NCBI GenBank assembly: GCA_000934385.1
Contig: KN880438.1
Coordinates: 248,001 to 312,000 of the forward strand
DNA from: Cylindrobasidium torrendii FP15055 ss-10
Taxonomy: Eukaryota > Basidiomycota > Agaricomycetes > Agaricales > Physalacriaceae
Direction of reading: 5' to 3'
Length of the DNA: 64,000 nt
Shown here: positions 53,823-64,000 of the stretch, one piece after another
How positions within the stretch are numbered: position 1 is the first letter of the stretch
Layout: every line of letters starts with the position of its first letter
The notes under the pieces: generated by a model
The model's database searches: none
What the model saw: the letters and a program-made list of their open reading frames with translations, nothing else
Told to the model about the DNA's origin: nothing
Program-made: the position numbers and the translations under genes

Positions 53823-55038
53823 CTACGGCTCTGGTGAAGGTGTGTTGAGGTCCAACTCAATATCCCATATAGGACTTGGTGAGCGTGGGGGCCGTCCGGA
53901 GATGGCGTTTTTAGGCGCAGGAGGAGGCGGCGAATCGAGGTCGCGTTCGATGTCCCATAGAGGACTTGGACTGCGCTGGCGTCCTCCTGTCGGTGCTGCC
54001 ATGGTACCGCTCGACGCCGCTTCCCTTTCTTTCTCCTTTCCCTTTGCAAGAGGAAAATTCGCGAGCTTGACGGTTGCATTATTGCGGAAGGGTTTCTCGA
54101 AGGCGTCCTTCATGTGCTTGACTTTGACTTGTCCGAAGCCAGGAAGATCCTGGATTCGGTTGGCGTCTGCTTTGGCAATGTTCGCAAAGCTCTGTGAGAC
54201 ATGGGTTCAGACGCTGACGGACAGAGACTGGCGGGGGGACATACACCGAAGGTGGCATTCAGTGTCTTGACGTCGGTTTTGTTCACTTTGCTGATGCTAG
54301 TGAGAGCGTTTCGAAACATGGACGAATGATCTTTGTCCTGGCGTTCTTTGATTAATGTTGGTGGCTTGTGTTCGTATTGCTTGAAGATGGTAAGGTAGTG
54401 GCCAGCTTCTTCAGCACTACCAGAGGGTAAGGCGATGCAAAGGGTAGTGGATGAAATGGGTGTGTACACTCACGAGAATGCGACTATGATTGTTACGTTG
54501 TTGATTAAGCATGTCTGTTGGGGGTTGAGCGAAAGAAGGGTCAGTTTGAAGGGATTGACTACCTTCGTGAGTTCTCGAATGGGGTCGCGATGTTCAGTCT
54601 GTTGGTGACCCGTAAGCAAAAGAACGTTGGTGAGATGAGCGTAGGCACATACAACATCACACCAAATAAGCAGAATACGCAGATTATACGAGATACCAAG
54701 GTGTTCTATCCGCGTTATTATGTATTCGGGGTGAAGGCGGTGGTACTTGAGACTTGGTCAAGGTCGCGCCAATTCATTTAGGTAAAGCTGTGGGGAAATC
54801 GTACCTCAGGAAAAGAACGCCAGTCGTGCGTCCAACCTGGTAGTCCGCAATAATGTCCCCGTACTCCTTTCCAACGTTCTTAATGTGCTCCAGAATGGGA
54901 TTACCGCGCTGCTACTCGTCAGCCAATGTTACACTGGACTAGCTTCCTGACCTGCAAGGGATTCATGATGATATTATTTCCTTGTGGTGCGGGAACGACG
55001 ACAGGAGGAGCAGCCGGTCTCGCGGAGGAGCTTGCCAT
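53823..55038 (-). CDS. ERCC1: ERCC1/RAD10 homologue, DNA repair endonuclease subunit
   Basis: Start MASSSARPAAPPVVVPAPQG. Next exons give NNIIMNPLQRGNPILEHIKN, VGKEYGDIVADYQVGRTTGV and LFLSLRYHRLHPEYIHQRIE, then CDVHEPTTVIRELT-like text, SAEEAGHYLTIFKQYEHKPP, SISKVNKTDVKTLNATFG and the helix-hairpin-helix ADANRIQDLPGFGQVKVKHM. This is the ERCC1 central nuclease-like domain plus (HhH)2. ERCC1 pairs with XPF to cut 5' of lesions in nucleotide excision repair and crosslink repair. The C-terminal tail after the HhH is extended by about 90 residues with two near-identical repeats (RSPSPLWDIERDLDSP, RSPSPIWDIELDLNTP). About five introns. Confidence 0.93.
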
Positions 55039-55397
55039 GTTATTTCGGTGCTGACGGGGGGGAGGAAGAGTCAACGCTTGATCATGAACGCGTCTCGATC
55101 AGACGCGTTCGATGAGGCTGTCATGTAAACACTCGGGCTTTAGGCTGCAGAGGAACCAAACGACATTATTATAAGTCAGCGATGCACATTCTTTCTTTAG
55201 TATAAGTAGGTGCCAGGTTCAAATACTGCATAGAATTAGACTTGAGCACACTTGCGCGATGTATAATAACCCTCGAAGGAAGGAATCCAGTGAACTTTGA
55301 CCCAACACCAGGAATGTCGTACATAATAATCTATCGCACTGGAAATACTCGCAGAAGCAAGGGAGGCAAGCCGCCATTACATCCGCCCATATTCAAC
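55039..55397. other. Intergenic, nothing recognised
   Basis: Spacer between the ERCC1 5' end and the 3' end of the DUF1746 gene on the same strand; no motif noted. Confidence 0.45.
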
Positions 55398-56136
55398 CTA
55401 AGAACTTTGGAACCCCCCTGGTACCGTTTGGTTTCCCGCTGCGCCTGTTCCAGCATTGAGGGTGTTGGCCATAGCTGCTGCCTGCCTTCTTGCCTGTCTT
55501 GCGCGCATGATGGCCACTGATAGACCCCATGGTGTAGTATTCGGTAAAGGGAGGGCGGAATCGCGCTCGGGCGCTAAAGAAGCGGGTATAGACGACTCGC
55601 GCAGGCGCTGCAAGACTCGCTGGAATGTCAAGTTGATGACGAATGGGGGGTCAGGCGCCTTTGCACCGTCTTCATGGGTTTGTGTGGTATCCTCCCCGGG
55701 AAGTGTGTTCTCGAATGCAATGGCCGTGAGGAGCATTTGGAGGCATATAATGGTAAAGTCGACCGCAAGGAGCTGCAGCTTCGATGGGGCGTACGCTGTG
55801 GGTGTACATAAGTCTGACCAGCCTGGCACAGGTGAATTGACACGCACGCATTCCGACAAAATCGAGGATGATGCTCCTGCCATGGGACGCGCCCGCCGTC
55901 GCGTGAGTCCAGAGGCCATAGCCGTTGAAGAGCAGTATAATGACGAAGTAGAAGCGGAGGGTCCGTTCTGGGTCGATTTCTCGTGCACGGGCGCATTGCC
56001 CTTGGCATAAGCATCGCAGGATGAGCAGCCATATTGACGGTGACACGAAGAAGGCAATGACATGGAGTTGGTAGAGTAGGCTGTCCAGCGAAGACATGAT
56101 GTGCTTCCGTTGCTGGGCATAGTAGCGCTTGTGCAT
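55398..56136 (-). CDS. DSC4: DUF1746 protein, Dsc4-like subunit of the Golgi Dsc E3 ubiquitin ligase
   Basis: Start MHKRYYAQQRKHIMSSLDSL (56136). The DUF1746 core follows: LLYQLHVIAFFVSPSIWLLI, LRCLCQGQCARAREIDPERT, LRFYFVIILLFNGYGLWTHA and RSIILDFVGM. After one intron come PYAPSKLQLLAVDFTIICLQ and MLLTAIAFE, then a polar tail with RARQARRQAAAMANTL and end PGGFQSS. Three or four membrane helices. In fission yeast Dsc4 belongs to the Golgi Dsc complex that ubiquitinates the sterol regulator SREBP/Sre1 and membrane clients. About 225 residues. The gene is divergent from UBR1. Confidence 0.85.
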
Positions 56137-56501
56137 TTCATAGGGTGGAGTTCACGAATTGGCGGAGTGCAGGCGCACTTGATGACTGGATCCCAGCTTG
56201 CGGGGTCGATGATGGCCTGAGGCTGGATGGAAATGATCACGTGAAGTGCATACTAGCGTCGACCAAATCGCTCCACGTACTGTAACAGCTCCTCCTGAGT
56301 AAGTATAGAGACACTCCAAGCGCGGCCTGGGCGATGCTGACTCTTACCGCTGTACGCTACTTCCGTTCACAGAGGCATCTCAATTCGGCCCGGTAACCGA
56401 TCGCTACTCGCCATCGCCCATCGTGAACTGGTGTCTGGGAGAGACAACGAGAAGAACGTTGTCGACGACGGACACGATTAGCGGTTTAGAATCCCGCCGC
56501 C
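56137..56501. promoter_or_regulatory. Divergent promoter region of DUF1746 and UBR1 genes
   Basis: 365 bp between start codons; no TATA box seen on either side and no clear motif. Confidence 0.45.
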
Positions 56502-59500
56502 ATGTCTCTATCATCGCTTTCCAAGTTCCTTCCATCTGGCATGCGCGAACGCGCAAACGACCCACTGAGCCAGCTTCGCTTTGTTCTCGACACGCTGCCC
56601 AATACTCGGGGCGCTACATTCACGGCCGCGACGCGCGCCGATGTACTCTCCGAACTGTACGACGCGTTCTGGGGACACCATATGCATTTATTCCTGCCCA
56701 GCCCAAGCTTACCGCGTCAGGCGATGCTAAGCGACATCCAGCGCAGCCTGGGATTCTGCGGGGCTGGCAAAGATGCACCAATAATGCCCGGGCGACTGTG
56801 TGGACAAATGCTGAAGAAGGGGGAATGTTGTTTCCGTTGCAAGTGCGTACTTCTTTGCCCCATTCTCAACTGTCGTCTGACGCATCAAAGGGATTGTGCG
56901 CTGGATGACAGCTGTGTGCTCTGTCCGCGTTGTTTCCACGCCACAGATCATGTCGGCCACAATGTCAGCTTCTTCGTCGCCCAACAATCTGGCGGGTGCT
57001 GCGACTGTGGTGACGAGGAAGCCTGGCGCCAGCCCATACGCTGCCCACACCATCCACAAGACGACCCCATGACTGATATATCACCATCCTCTTCGGCCAC
57101 GATTATTCCAACCCGAACTACTCTGGACCGCGCCCAGGTTCCCACCGAGCTTCGCGAGTCCATGAACAGAACCGTTGGCTGCGTCCTCGACTTCATCCTC
57201 GACACATTAGACTATTCGCCCGATGAGCCCATGGCACCCAAGAGCGAGGCAGAGCTTCGCAAGCAGCCATCTGCCGAACTTCCGATGAAGGATTCGTTCT
57301 GTGTGGTCTTGTGGAACGACGAGAAGCACTCATTCGACGAAGTCATCAAGTTGCTGTGTGACAAAACTGGGATGACTGTCGAGGCAGCCTCGGAAACAGC
57401 ACACCGCATCGACGAGTGTGGCCGTGATGTCGTCGAATCGAGTACCAATATCACAAAGCTATTGGACGTCGCCCAGGGGCTGAGCACCATCGACCTCGGT
57501 GTAACCGTGCGACGCGCTTATGACACTTTCCGCGAGCAGGTTGTTTCTGTGATGATTGAGTGGTTGCTTGACCTCACCCAAGCCCGTCTGGGCACAGATA
57601 CACTCATCCTGCGCGAGATTGTCTCAGAAGAACTCCTCTCCAGGAGACGGACGTCGTTCACATCTGCACCCAATGCCATCTACTCCCTCCCCGACATCGC
57701 ATCAATGCCAACAAGACTTGATATCCTCTTTCTATACCATGCTAGACTTTGGAAGAAACCGCGGCTCAATCTTCGCGAGGTTTACACTTCGGTTCTCACA
57801 TTGAGTCACCCTCACAAGCTAGCCATAGGTACGCCAACAGTCGTCCATCCATCCTTTGCACTCATTTCAGTATAGCCGGCCACTTTGCAAGTGTATACCA
57901 TCGAGTCATCGACACTTACCTGCTCGTTGACCATGAAGCCGAGACGTCGATCAAGTACTTTGCGTTGCAGCTATTCACCACGCCTTCTGTTGCCGCCCAT
58001 ATCACTCGCAACTACAAACTCATCACACGTCTCCTATCCATCATCACATCGTTTTTCACCAACCAAATAGTGGACAAGCGTATTGTTTATCCTCCAGTGG
58101 GTAATGCAACTCTGGATATTGACGCATCACCTTTCAAATCCAAGCGGTTCATGCCCGTCTTCAGTGATCTGCGATACCTCTGCCACAATCCGCCTGTCCA
58201 GAAAATGATTGCGCATAACCGAAGCTTTATAACGGAATTCGCAAAGACTTGTCAGCTCTTCATGTGTGTCAACCCGAACAAGCGAGCAGCAACGAATCAT
58301 GTCGAATACGAGACGGATGCATGGATCAGTGTCTTCAATGTCACACTATCGCTATCAAGAGTCATCAAAGTCTATGGGGATGCATTTTCCCATGCTTCCA
58401 CTGCGGAGCTCGTGGCAGCCATTGCAGTCGTCCTCCACCATATCTTGCTAGTGTGTACCCTGCGCGATGACCGGTCGATTCTTGATCGCAACAAATTCTC
58501 GCCTATCGTTGTAGGCAACGTTGAGTTTGGCGATGCAACCTACAGGGTAATACAGTTCGACGTAGCGGAGGGCTGGACAAGCTTTCATCACTCGTTGCAT
58601 TGGTTGTTGGCGGAGCTGTGGAAGCATACGAATCTGCTGGAGGAGCACAAGTTGCGGGAGATTGGGATGTCGACGGTGAGGGAGATGATGTTGAGTCATG
58701 CGAGTGAGCAGGCTATCTTGACCATGGTTGACTTCCCATTGCGAGGTGAGTGCGACGAATATTGGCTGAATGTCCCTTGGCTCACTCTGTTTAGTCCTCG
58801 TCATGATTGCTCAAATTCGCACTGGCCTTTGGGTACGCAATGGCTTTGCGATCCGAGGCCAGTTGCTGCATTATCGTGACTTTATGCTCCGAGAGCTCTG
58901 CTACGACCAGGATCTCTTCATCCTGCAAATCGCCCTCGCCATTTTGGACCCCAACACTGTCATTGTGACCATTCTTGAGCGCTTCAACCTGGTCGGATAC
59001 TTCTCTGGTGTTGTCCTGCATTCGCTGTATGAAGGGGCGCATCTACCGAGCATGGTTGAAGAAATTCTTTACATCTTCATCACCATTCTCAGCGAGGCAT
59101 CGAATGCTGGGCAACTGGACACATCGGCGCAGATTCGGCGAGAAATCATTCATGCACTTGCGCTGGGTGGTTGTTCATACACGGACCTTGTCAAACGAGT
59201 GGCAGAGCGTCTGGTCGAAGATGTCCACTTCGAGTCTGTGTTGTCGGATGTGGCAGCATTCCGTGCTCCAGAGGGTGTTACGGATACCGGGGTTTACGAG
59301 CTGAAGGACGAGGTGTTCGACGAGGTCAATCCATTTTTCTTCCATTATTCGAGGAACAAGCGGGAGGAGGTCGAGACGATTCTGATGAATAGGCTCCGGA
59401 AGAAGACTGGTCTGCAGGACCCCGTCATTGTCCCCCGTCCCTTCCCAGTTACTCGAGGGCCTTTTTCTATCATTCCATCGACTTTCGAGAGCGAAGCACT

Positions 59501-62154
59501 GCTGCAGGTGATGTTTTACTCGATCTTCAACGTGCTTGCTGGTACGGAGGAGGCAACACCTCCGAGCGCAGAGGCCATCCTTGATCAAGTTGTTCACCTC
59601 GTGATGCTGGCTCTCGTTGAACGCGGACCCACGTTCAGCCAGCTATGCCCTCTCAAAGCTTTCGAACGAAATACAACCCTACTGGATGTTCTTTGTACGC
59701 TGGAGCACCATGACAAGTACAAATCATACCACGCGCGGGTCGGCTGGATACTCAACCAGATCGCTCAATATGTTCCCGAAGAGGTTAATGGTCGTCGACA
59801 TGTCCCGGATCTCTCCACAGTTCACGCTGATGCGGCTGATGCGAAGAAACGGGCGGCAAAGGCGCGTCAAGAAGCGATCATGAAGCAGATGAAGGAGCAG
59901 CAGGCAAGTTTTGCCTTCAACTTCGATGATGTGGACGACGAAGATGAGGACATGGCCGATGATACGCAGGAGCAACCAGTTTCTTATGGCACATGCATTG
60001 TATGCCAAGAGGATCTGAATGTGCACTCGGCGAAGCAGTTTGGGATGCTTGGGATGGTGCAACCTAGTCGGTTTATGAGACGTCAACCGGATGGGTTCAG
60101 TGTGGGGCATCTGAAGGAGGCGCTGAGCGTACCAGTCTCTCTGGACCGGTCGACGGCTAAACCAAGCTCGACCTTCCCTCCCCCAAACGCCGAAATCATT
60201 GACGCGAAAGTGGGCGTAGCGGCAAATTTCGATGGCTTTCCGGCGCAGTATACGCGGTTTGGCCTGCACGCGTCTGTTTGCAGCCATATGATGCACTTGG
60301 AATGTTTCCACCAGTACAACCTTTCGATTCGACAAAGGCATCGTGCGCAGGCGACGCGTAATCACCCGGAGAGTATACCGAGGAAGGAGTTTGTTTGCCC
60401 ACTATGCAAAAGCCTAGGCAATGTCATTTTGCCTGTCACGCCTCCGCCAACAGCGCCGCTGAATATGACCCCATTCCCTGACTGGATACGGGCGGCAGGG
60501 ATTAGTATCCTCAAGTCACGACCAGACAATGTGACAAGCAATCTGCAGTTCAGGACTGGGACTGGGGAGTTTTCCTTCTGGAGTGCGCAAGATCCACCAT
60601 ATTCGGCTACTGTGCGTGCTTTGGAAAAGGTGGAAGGTGCAGAGGCGGTGAAGATGGTGGATACTGTCATGGCTGCGGCGAAGGCGATTTCACAACAAAC
60701 GCGACATCTCCGGGACCGGCTCGAACCTGATTCTGGTGAACGTGGAGCGGGGATCTATCTGCCTGAGGAGTTGGTTGGGTACACGATTTCATGCATTGAG
60801 GCGGCGCTGAGGGGGACGGATTCGCCCAGTGGATTTGTGGTGGACAATCTGACAGAGCCACAAGCTGGGATGATTCGGGGACTGTTATTCTGTATGGAAA
60901 AGCTGGCGGGGATGAACTATCGCGGACGACCAGATGAGGGGCGAGAAGCAGTTCGACAGGCTATTATCAAGCGCCTTTTACCGGAATGGAGTCGGAGCTC
61001 TCTGACCTCGTATTCCTATCCCCTCCTCCTCCGCGACCCGTTCACCTTGTTGGTAGAGACGGCGGCGGTCGCTCCAGACATTTTGCGCCATGTCCTCGTC
61101 TTGACCTACTACGCATGTCTCGCACGCACGGTCATTGGACTAGTCTTTCTCCTCAACAAGGTTCGGACGTACAGCGCAACGCCTTCACCAACACGGGCCC
61201 ATACAAATATCTTTGGGGACGTACGGATGTTCTTCATGTCGGTTGTGCGACACTCACCCGTGTTCGAGCACACGGCAACACTGGCCTTCGATACCTTTGG
61301 AGAGGCGCGCATTGAGAAGTTCATGTACGCCTTTACGTTACCGTTCTTGCGGAAGGCAGCGTTGCTGTGTCGGGCGGTTTTACCTAGTGCATTTCCGACG
61401 CCGACAGGGATAGACGCGAGCATGCCAGAGTATGACCGACTGTTGATGATGCTGGGAATACCGTCTCTAGCGGACCTGCCGAACCAGGATACGCTGCAGA
61501 ACGCATTGTCTGGCTGGTGTGCGCACTACGGGCATTCGCATGCCGCGTCACCGATGAACTTTGGGGTTGCGGTGGACAGTCCGGTGGTGTACAGAATGGC
61601 ACGGTTGCCGCTTGTGCTGGACAATCTGTTCTTGGAAAGGGAGAAGACTTTGATGTGTGGGCGTTGTGCCACTGTGCCAGTGGATGGGGCGATATGCCTG
61701 CTATGTGGGGCGACTGTGTGCATGCAGAGTGACTGCTGTACGGATGCGGATGCGCCTGAGGCACGAGGAGAGTGCAATATGCACACACGAGAGTGAGTAG
61801 CTCTTCGTACAGACTTGGAACATACTAATTGATGATACAGGTGCGGCGGTGCGATTGGAATATTCTTCTTGGTCAAGAGATGTTCGCTACTTTACCTGTA
61901 CGCATCGAATGGGACGTTCGCACAGTCGCCATATTTGGACGTACATGGGGAGGTGGACATTAACACTAGGTCCGTTTCCTGAGTTCTCAAAGGACTAAAT
62001 ACTAATGCTTGGATGCAGACGTGGGCGCAGACAGTATATCCACCAACCGAGGCTGGACGATATTCGGAAGACGTGGTTAAACCATGGAATACCAACTGTC
62101 ATCGCACGCAAGCTGGAGAGTTCGATGGATTCAGGAGGATGGGAGACGCTGTAG
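56502..62154 (+). CDS. UBR1: E3 ubiquitin-protein ligase UBR1 (N-recognin)
   Basis: Six exons, about 1,790 residues, start MSLSSLSKFLPSGMRERAND. UBR box: GRLCGQMLKKGECCFRCKDC, ALDDSCVLCPRCFHATDHVG, GGCCDCGDEEAW; it binds type-1 N-degrons (Arg, Lys, His). ClpS-like domain: CVVLWNDEKHSFDEVIKLLC and ASETAHRIDECGRDVVESS, for type-2 residues. Winged-helix and coiled linker (AAKARQEAIMKQMKEQQ) precede the RING: CIVCQEDL, VCSHMMHLECFHQYN, FVCPLCKSLGN. The C-terminal UBLC/cap ends RKLESSMDSGGWETL, as in family members. The 48-nt intron in the UBR box (56843-56890) keeps frame. The intron near 57829 uses acceptor CAGTATAG. The enzyme directs N-end-rule degradation in cytosol and nucleus. Confidence 0.96.
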
Positions 62155-62554
62155 GCTTGATGATTTCTGTATTTCTATTCAAAATTTCAGCATAGATGTA
62201 ACTTAGTCAATTCATGCACCCGGATACGGCTCATGTGCAAGGATAGTTGTTGAGAAGTTTCGGTATGACGTAAGTGCTTGCGAACACGAGGCTCACACGT
62301 CTTGATCGGGCTGGTGAGCCAGAAGGTTTACTTACGGACAAAAGTATGCGTCGAGCGAGAAAAACGACCGTGTAATGACATCTTGATCCATAGTTGGGTG
62401 CTCACCCGCACCACCAATTTCTCAGGTACGTGGTTGCAGAGCGTTGTTTAATGCATTTACGACTAGACTGCGTTGACAGCTACATACATAGTGATCTGGC
62501 TATCGCTTCGCGCACATAGTTGCGACATCCTCAGGGGCATAAGCGTGAACGTCC
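62155..62554. other. Intergenic between convergent genes, nothing recognised
   Basis: 400 bp holding two 3' UTRs; no feature recognised. Confidence 0.45.
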
Positions 62555-64000
62555 TCATAGTACTACCAGTCTGGCTTTGACCCTGTCTGGTCCCAAGAGT
62601 TCCAGAATGTCAACGAGTGGGGGACCATCCTGAACTTTGATTAGTTAACACATCAGACGCCAGACGATTACACTGACCTTCCGTCCAGTCAAATACCCGC
62701 GCAGCGTTTTCAACAACTGACCCCGCTTCAGCCCATGGCTCTCTTGTACACCCTTGAAAGCCTCAAAGATTCGTGCGGGATCCCAGGCTTGGGTATCAAC
62801 GATTCGCACAAGGTCGTCGAGCACAACTTTGCGCGTGTCCTCTGGTACGGATGCTAAGAGCTTCCCTGCCTCGGCGGAACTGAGGTCGGGGTCGATAAAG
62901 ATGTACGGCACGTAGGCGGGGATGTCGTGCATATTGGTGAGGCGAGATTCAAGTATTTGAATGACCCGTTTGATTACGGGAATTGATGTATATTCACTGA
63001 AAATGAAATGGTCAGTCCCATGTTTTGGATGGTACAGAAGGAAGGGTGATGGGAAGGATACCTATGTGGAAACGCCTCCTTGACGAACTGGTGTATCCCT
63101 TCAGCTAGTTTCTGCAGACCTGGCTCTGTTTCGCGCATACGGCCAATGTGATGCTTGTTCAGGTATTCGAGCTTGGATGGGTCAAGTCCGGAGCTTCGTT
63201 GTGTTAGCATTGATAAGTCGAACTAATCACAGCATATGTGAGTAAAGGAGACGCAGAGAGTAAAATGCAGTACGTTTTGGATCATGTCGTCGAGCGTCAT
63301 GAGTGCTGTACTGTCTGGTGCTTCCTGATCCTTGGTGCGAACCTCCAGTCCATCGCTTGTTGATTCAGAAAATTTGGCGCCCCAGCCTGCGAGTGCAAGC
63401 CAGTTCAGAACAGCCGCCGGCTCCCATCCACGTCTCTTTACAATGGTCAGGTTATGGGATATCAGTGGGATGAACACGCACTATGTAGTCGATAACTTGC
63501 ACGTCTCCATGCCGTTTGGACATCTTGGTGCCGTCTGAGTTGAGAAGAAGGGGGATGTGCGCGAACGTCGGGGGTTTGAGCTTCAAGTGGGCGTAGATAT
63601 CCAAGTGGAGGGGAAGGGAAGTCAGCCATTCCTGGAAGGTTAATTAGAAACGTGGGTATAGACGAGACTGCAAACATACCTCTCCGCGTAGAACATGCGT
63701 AATACCCATGGTATGGTCATCAACGACGGACGCGAGGTGGTAGGTGGGGTAACTGTCCGACTTGAGCAAGACGGGGTCCGTGGAGAGCGACGCGTGCGCG
63801 TCCTTGAGATGGCGGAACACCATATCCTGCGCTTCCGGGCGTGCTGGTCGTTGGCTGTCCTACAGATTATCCATTAATAATGTGATTCGAGATGAAAGTG
63901 AATGGACACACATCCAGCCGAATGGTGAACTTCTCCCCCGCACGCGCCTTTCGATTCGATTCCTCTTCACTGATATGCGTACATGTCTTGTCGTAGGATA
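62555..64000 (-). CDS. MSE1: Glutamyl-tRNA synthetase, mitochondrial type; 5' part beyond window
   Basis: The coding sequence enters from the right edge and ends at 62555. Visible blocks in order: [91 protein letters not shown] (KMSKR ATP-binding signature), [36 protein letters not shown] and an anticodon-binding helical end [18 protein letters not shown]. These are class I GluRS features of the bacterial-like (mitochondrial EARS2/Mse1) type. The HIGH motif would lie outside. About seven introns are visible. It charges mitochondrial tRNA-Glu (and often tRNA-Gln as the first step of the indirect route). Confidence 0.93.

Noticed and set aside
59724..60365. Minus ORF of 213 codons inside UBR1
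   Set aside because: Antisense shadow of the RING-containing exon.
1..64000. CRISPR arrays, rRNA genes, intact transposons, viral insertions
   Set aside because: No regularly spaced repeats, rRNA-like blocks, reverse transcriptase, transposase or integrase motifs were seen in any frame.

Overview
This is a nuclear fragment from a filamentous basidiomycete, most likely an Agaricomycete (mushroom-forming class). Genes are dense on both strands and cut by many introns of about 41-65 nt with GT-AG borders (donors often GTGCGT, GTACGT or GTGAGT) and CTAAC/CTGAC-like branch sites. Several families are typical of Agaricomycetes: F-box-like proteins, DUF6699, WW-domain membrane proteins and a dual DUF427 protein. 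The splice models were read by eye and no search was run, so exon borders are inferences except where two reading frames join cleanly into a known family.

Left part (1-12.8 kb). A large protein truncated by the window edge, probably the N-terminus of a siderophore (ferrichrome-type) NRPS, is divergent from an ABCC/MRP-type ABC transporter. Their shared 0.7-kb promoter holds a perfect inverted pair of ATCTGATAA sites, the consensus of fungal iron-sensing GATA repressors. Then follow a Yippee-family zinc protein, a secreted protein with a beta-pore-former-like Thr/Ser pattern, a dual DUF427 protein, and the divergent pair YIP1 / NSA2. NSA2 needs a 6-nt microexon.

Middle-left (13-26.5 kb). An initiator tRNA-Met; two inverted paralogues of a WW-domain plus membrane-helix family; a frameshifted remnant of an FAD aromatic monooxygenase; an F-box-like gene; a PRKRIP1 (DUF1168) spliceosome-associated gene; an unrecognised two-helix membrane protein; and a secreted pectate lyase (PL1).

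Middle (26.7-47.9 kb). TRAPPC1/BET5 and TVP23 (both Golgi traffic), ASNSD1 sharing a 55-bp promoter with TVP23, an unrecognised membrane protein, tRNA-Glu(CUC), a divergent iron-containing alcohol dehydrogenase / flavin-reductase-like pair, an unrecognised helical protein, a DUF6699 protein, an HSL-type alpha/beta hydrolase convergent with an EthD protein, phenylalanine ammonia-lyase, and a NIPA-type magnesium transporter.

Right part (48-64 kb). Three consecutive genes are linked to DNA repair: SSL1 (TFIIH p44), an unrecognised protein with PCNA-binding-like motifs at both ends, and ERCC1/RAD10. A Dsc-type DUF1746 gene is divergent from a full UBR1 N-recognin, and the 3' part of a mitochondrial-type glutamyl-tRNA synthetase runs off the right edge. 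Most of the window is housekeeping. The clearest functional modules are the iron-controlled left edge and the repair trio. I see no CRISPR array, rRNA, intact transposon or viral insertion.
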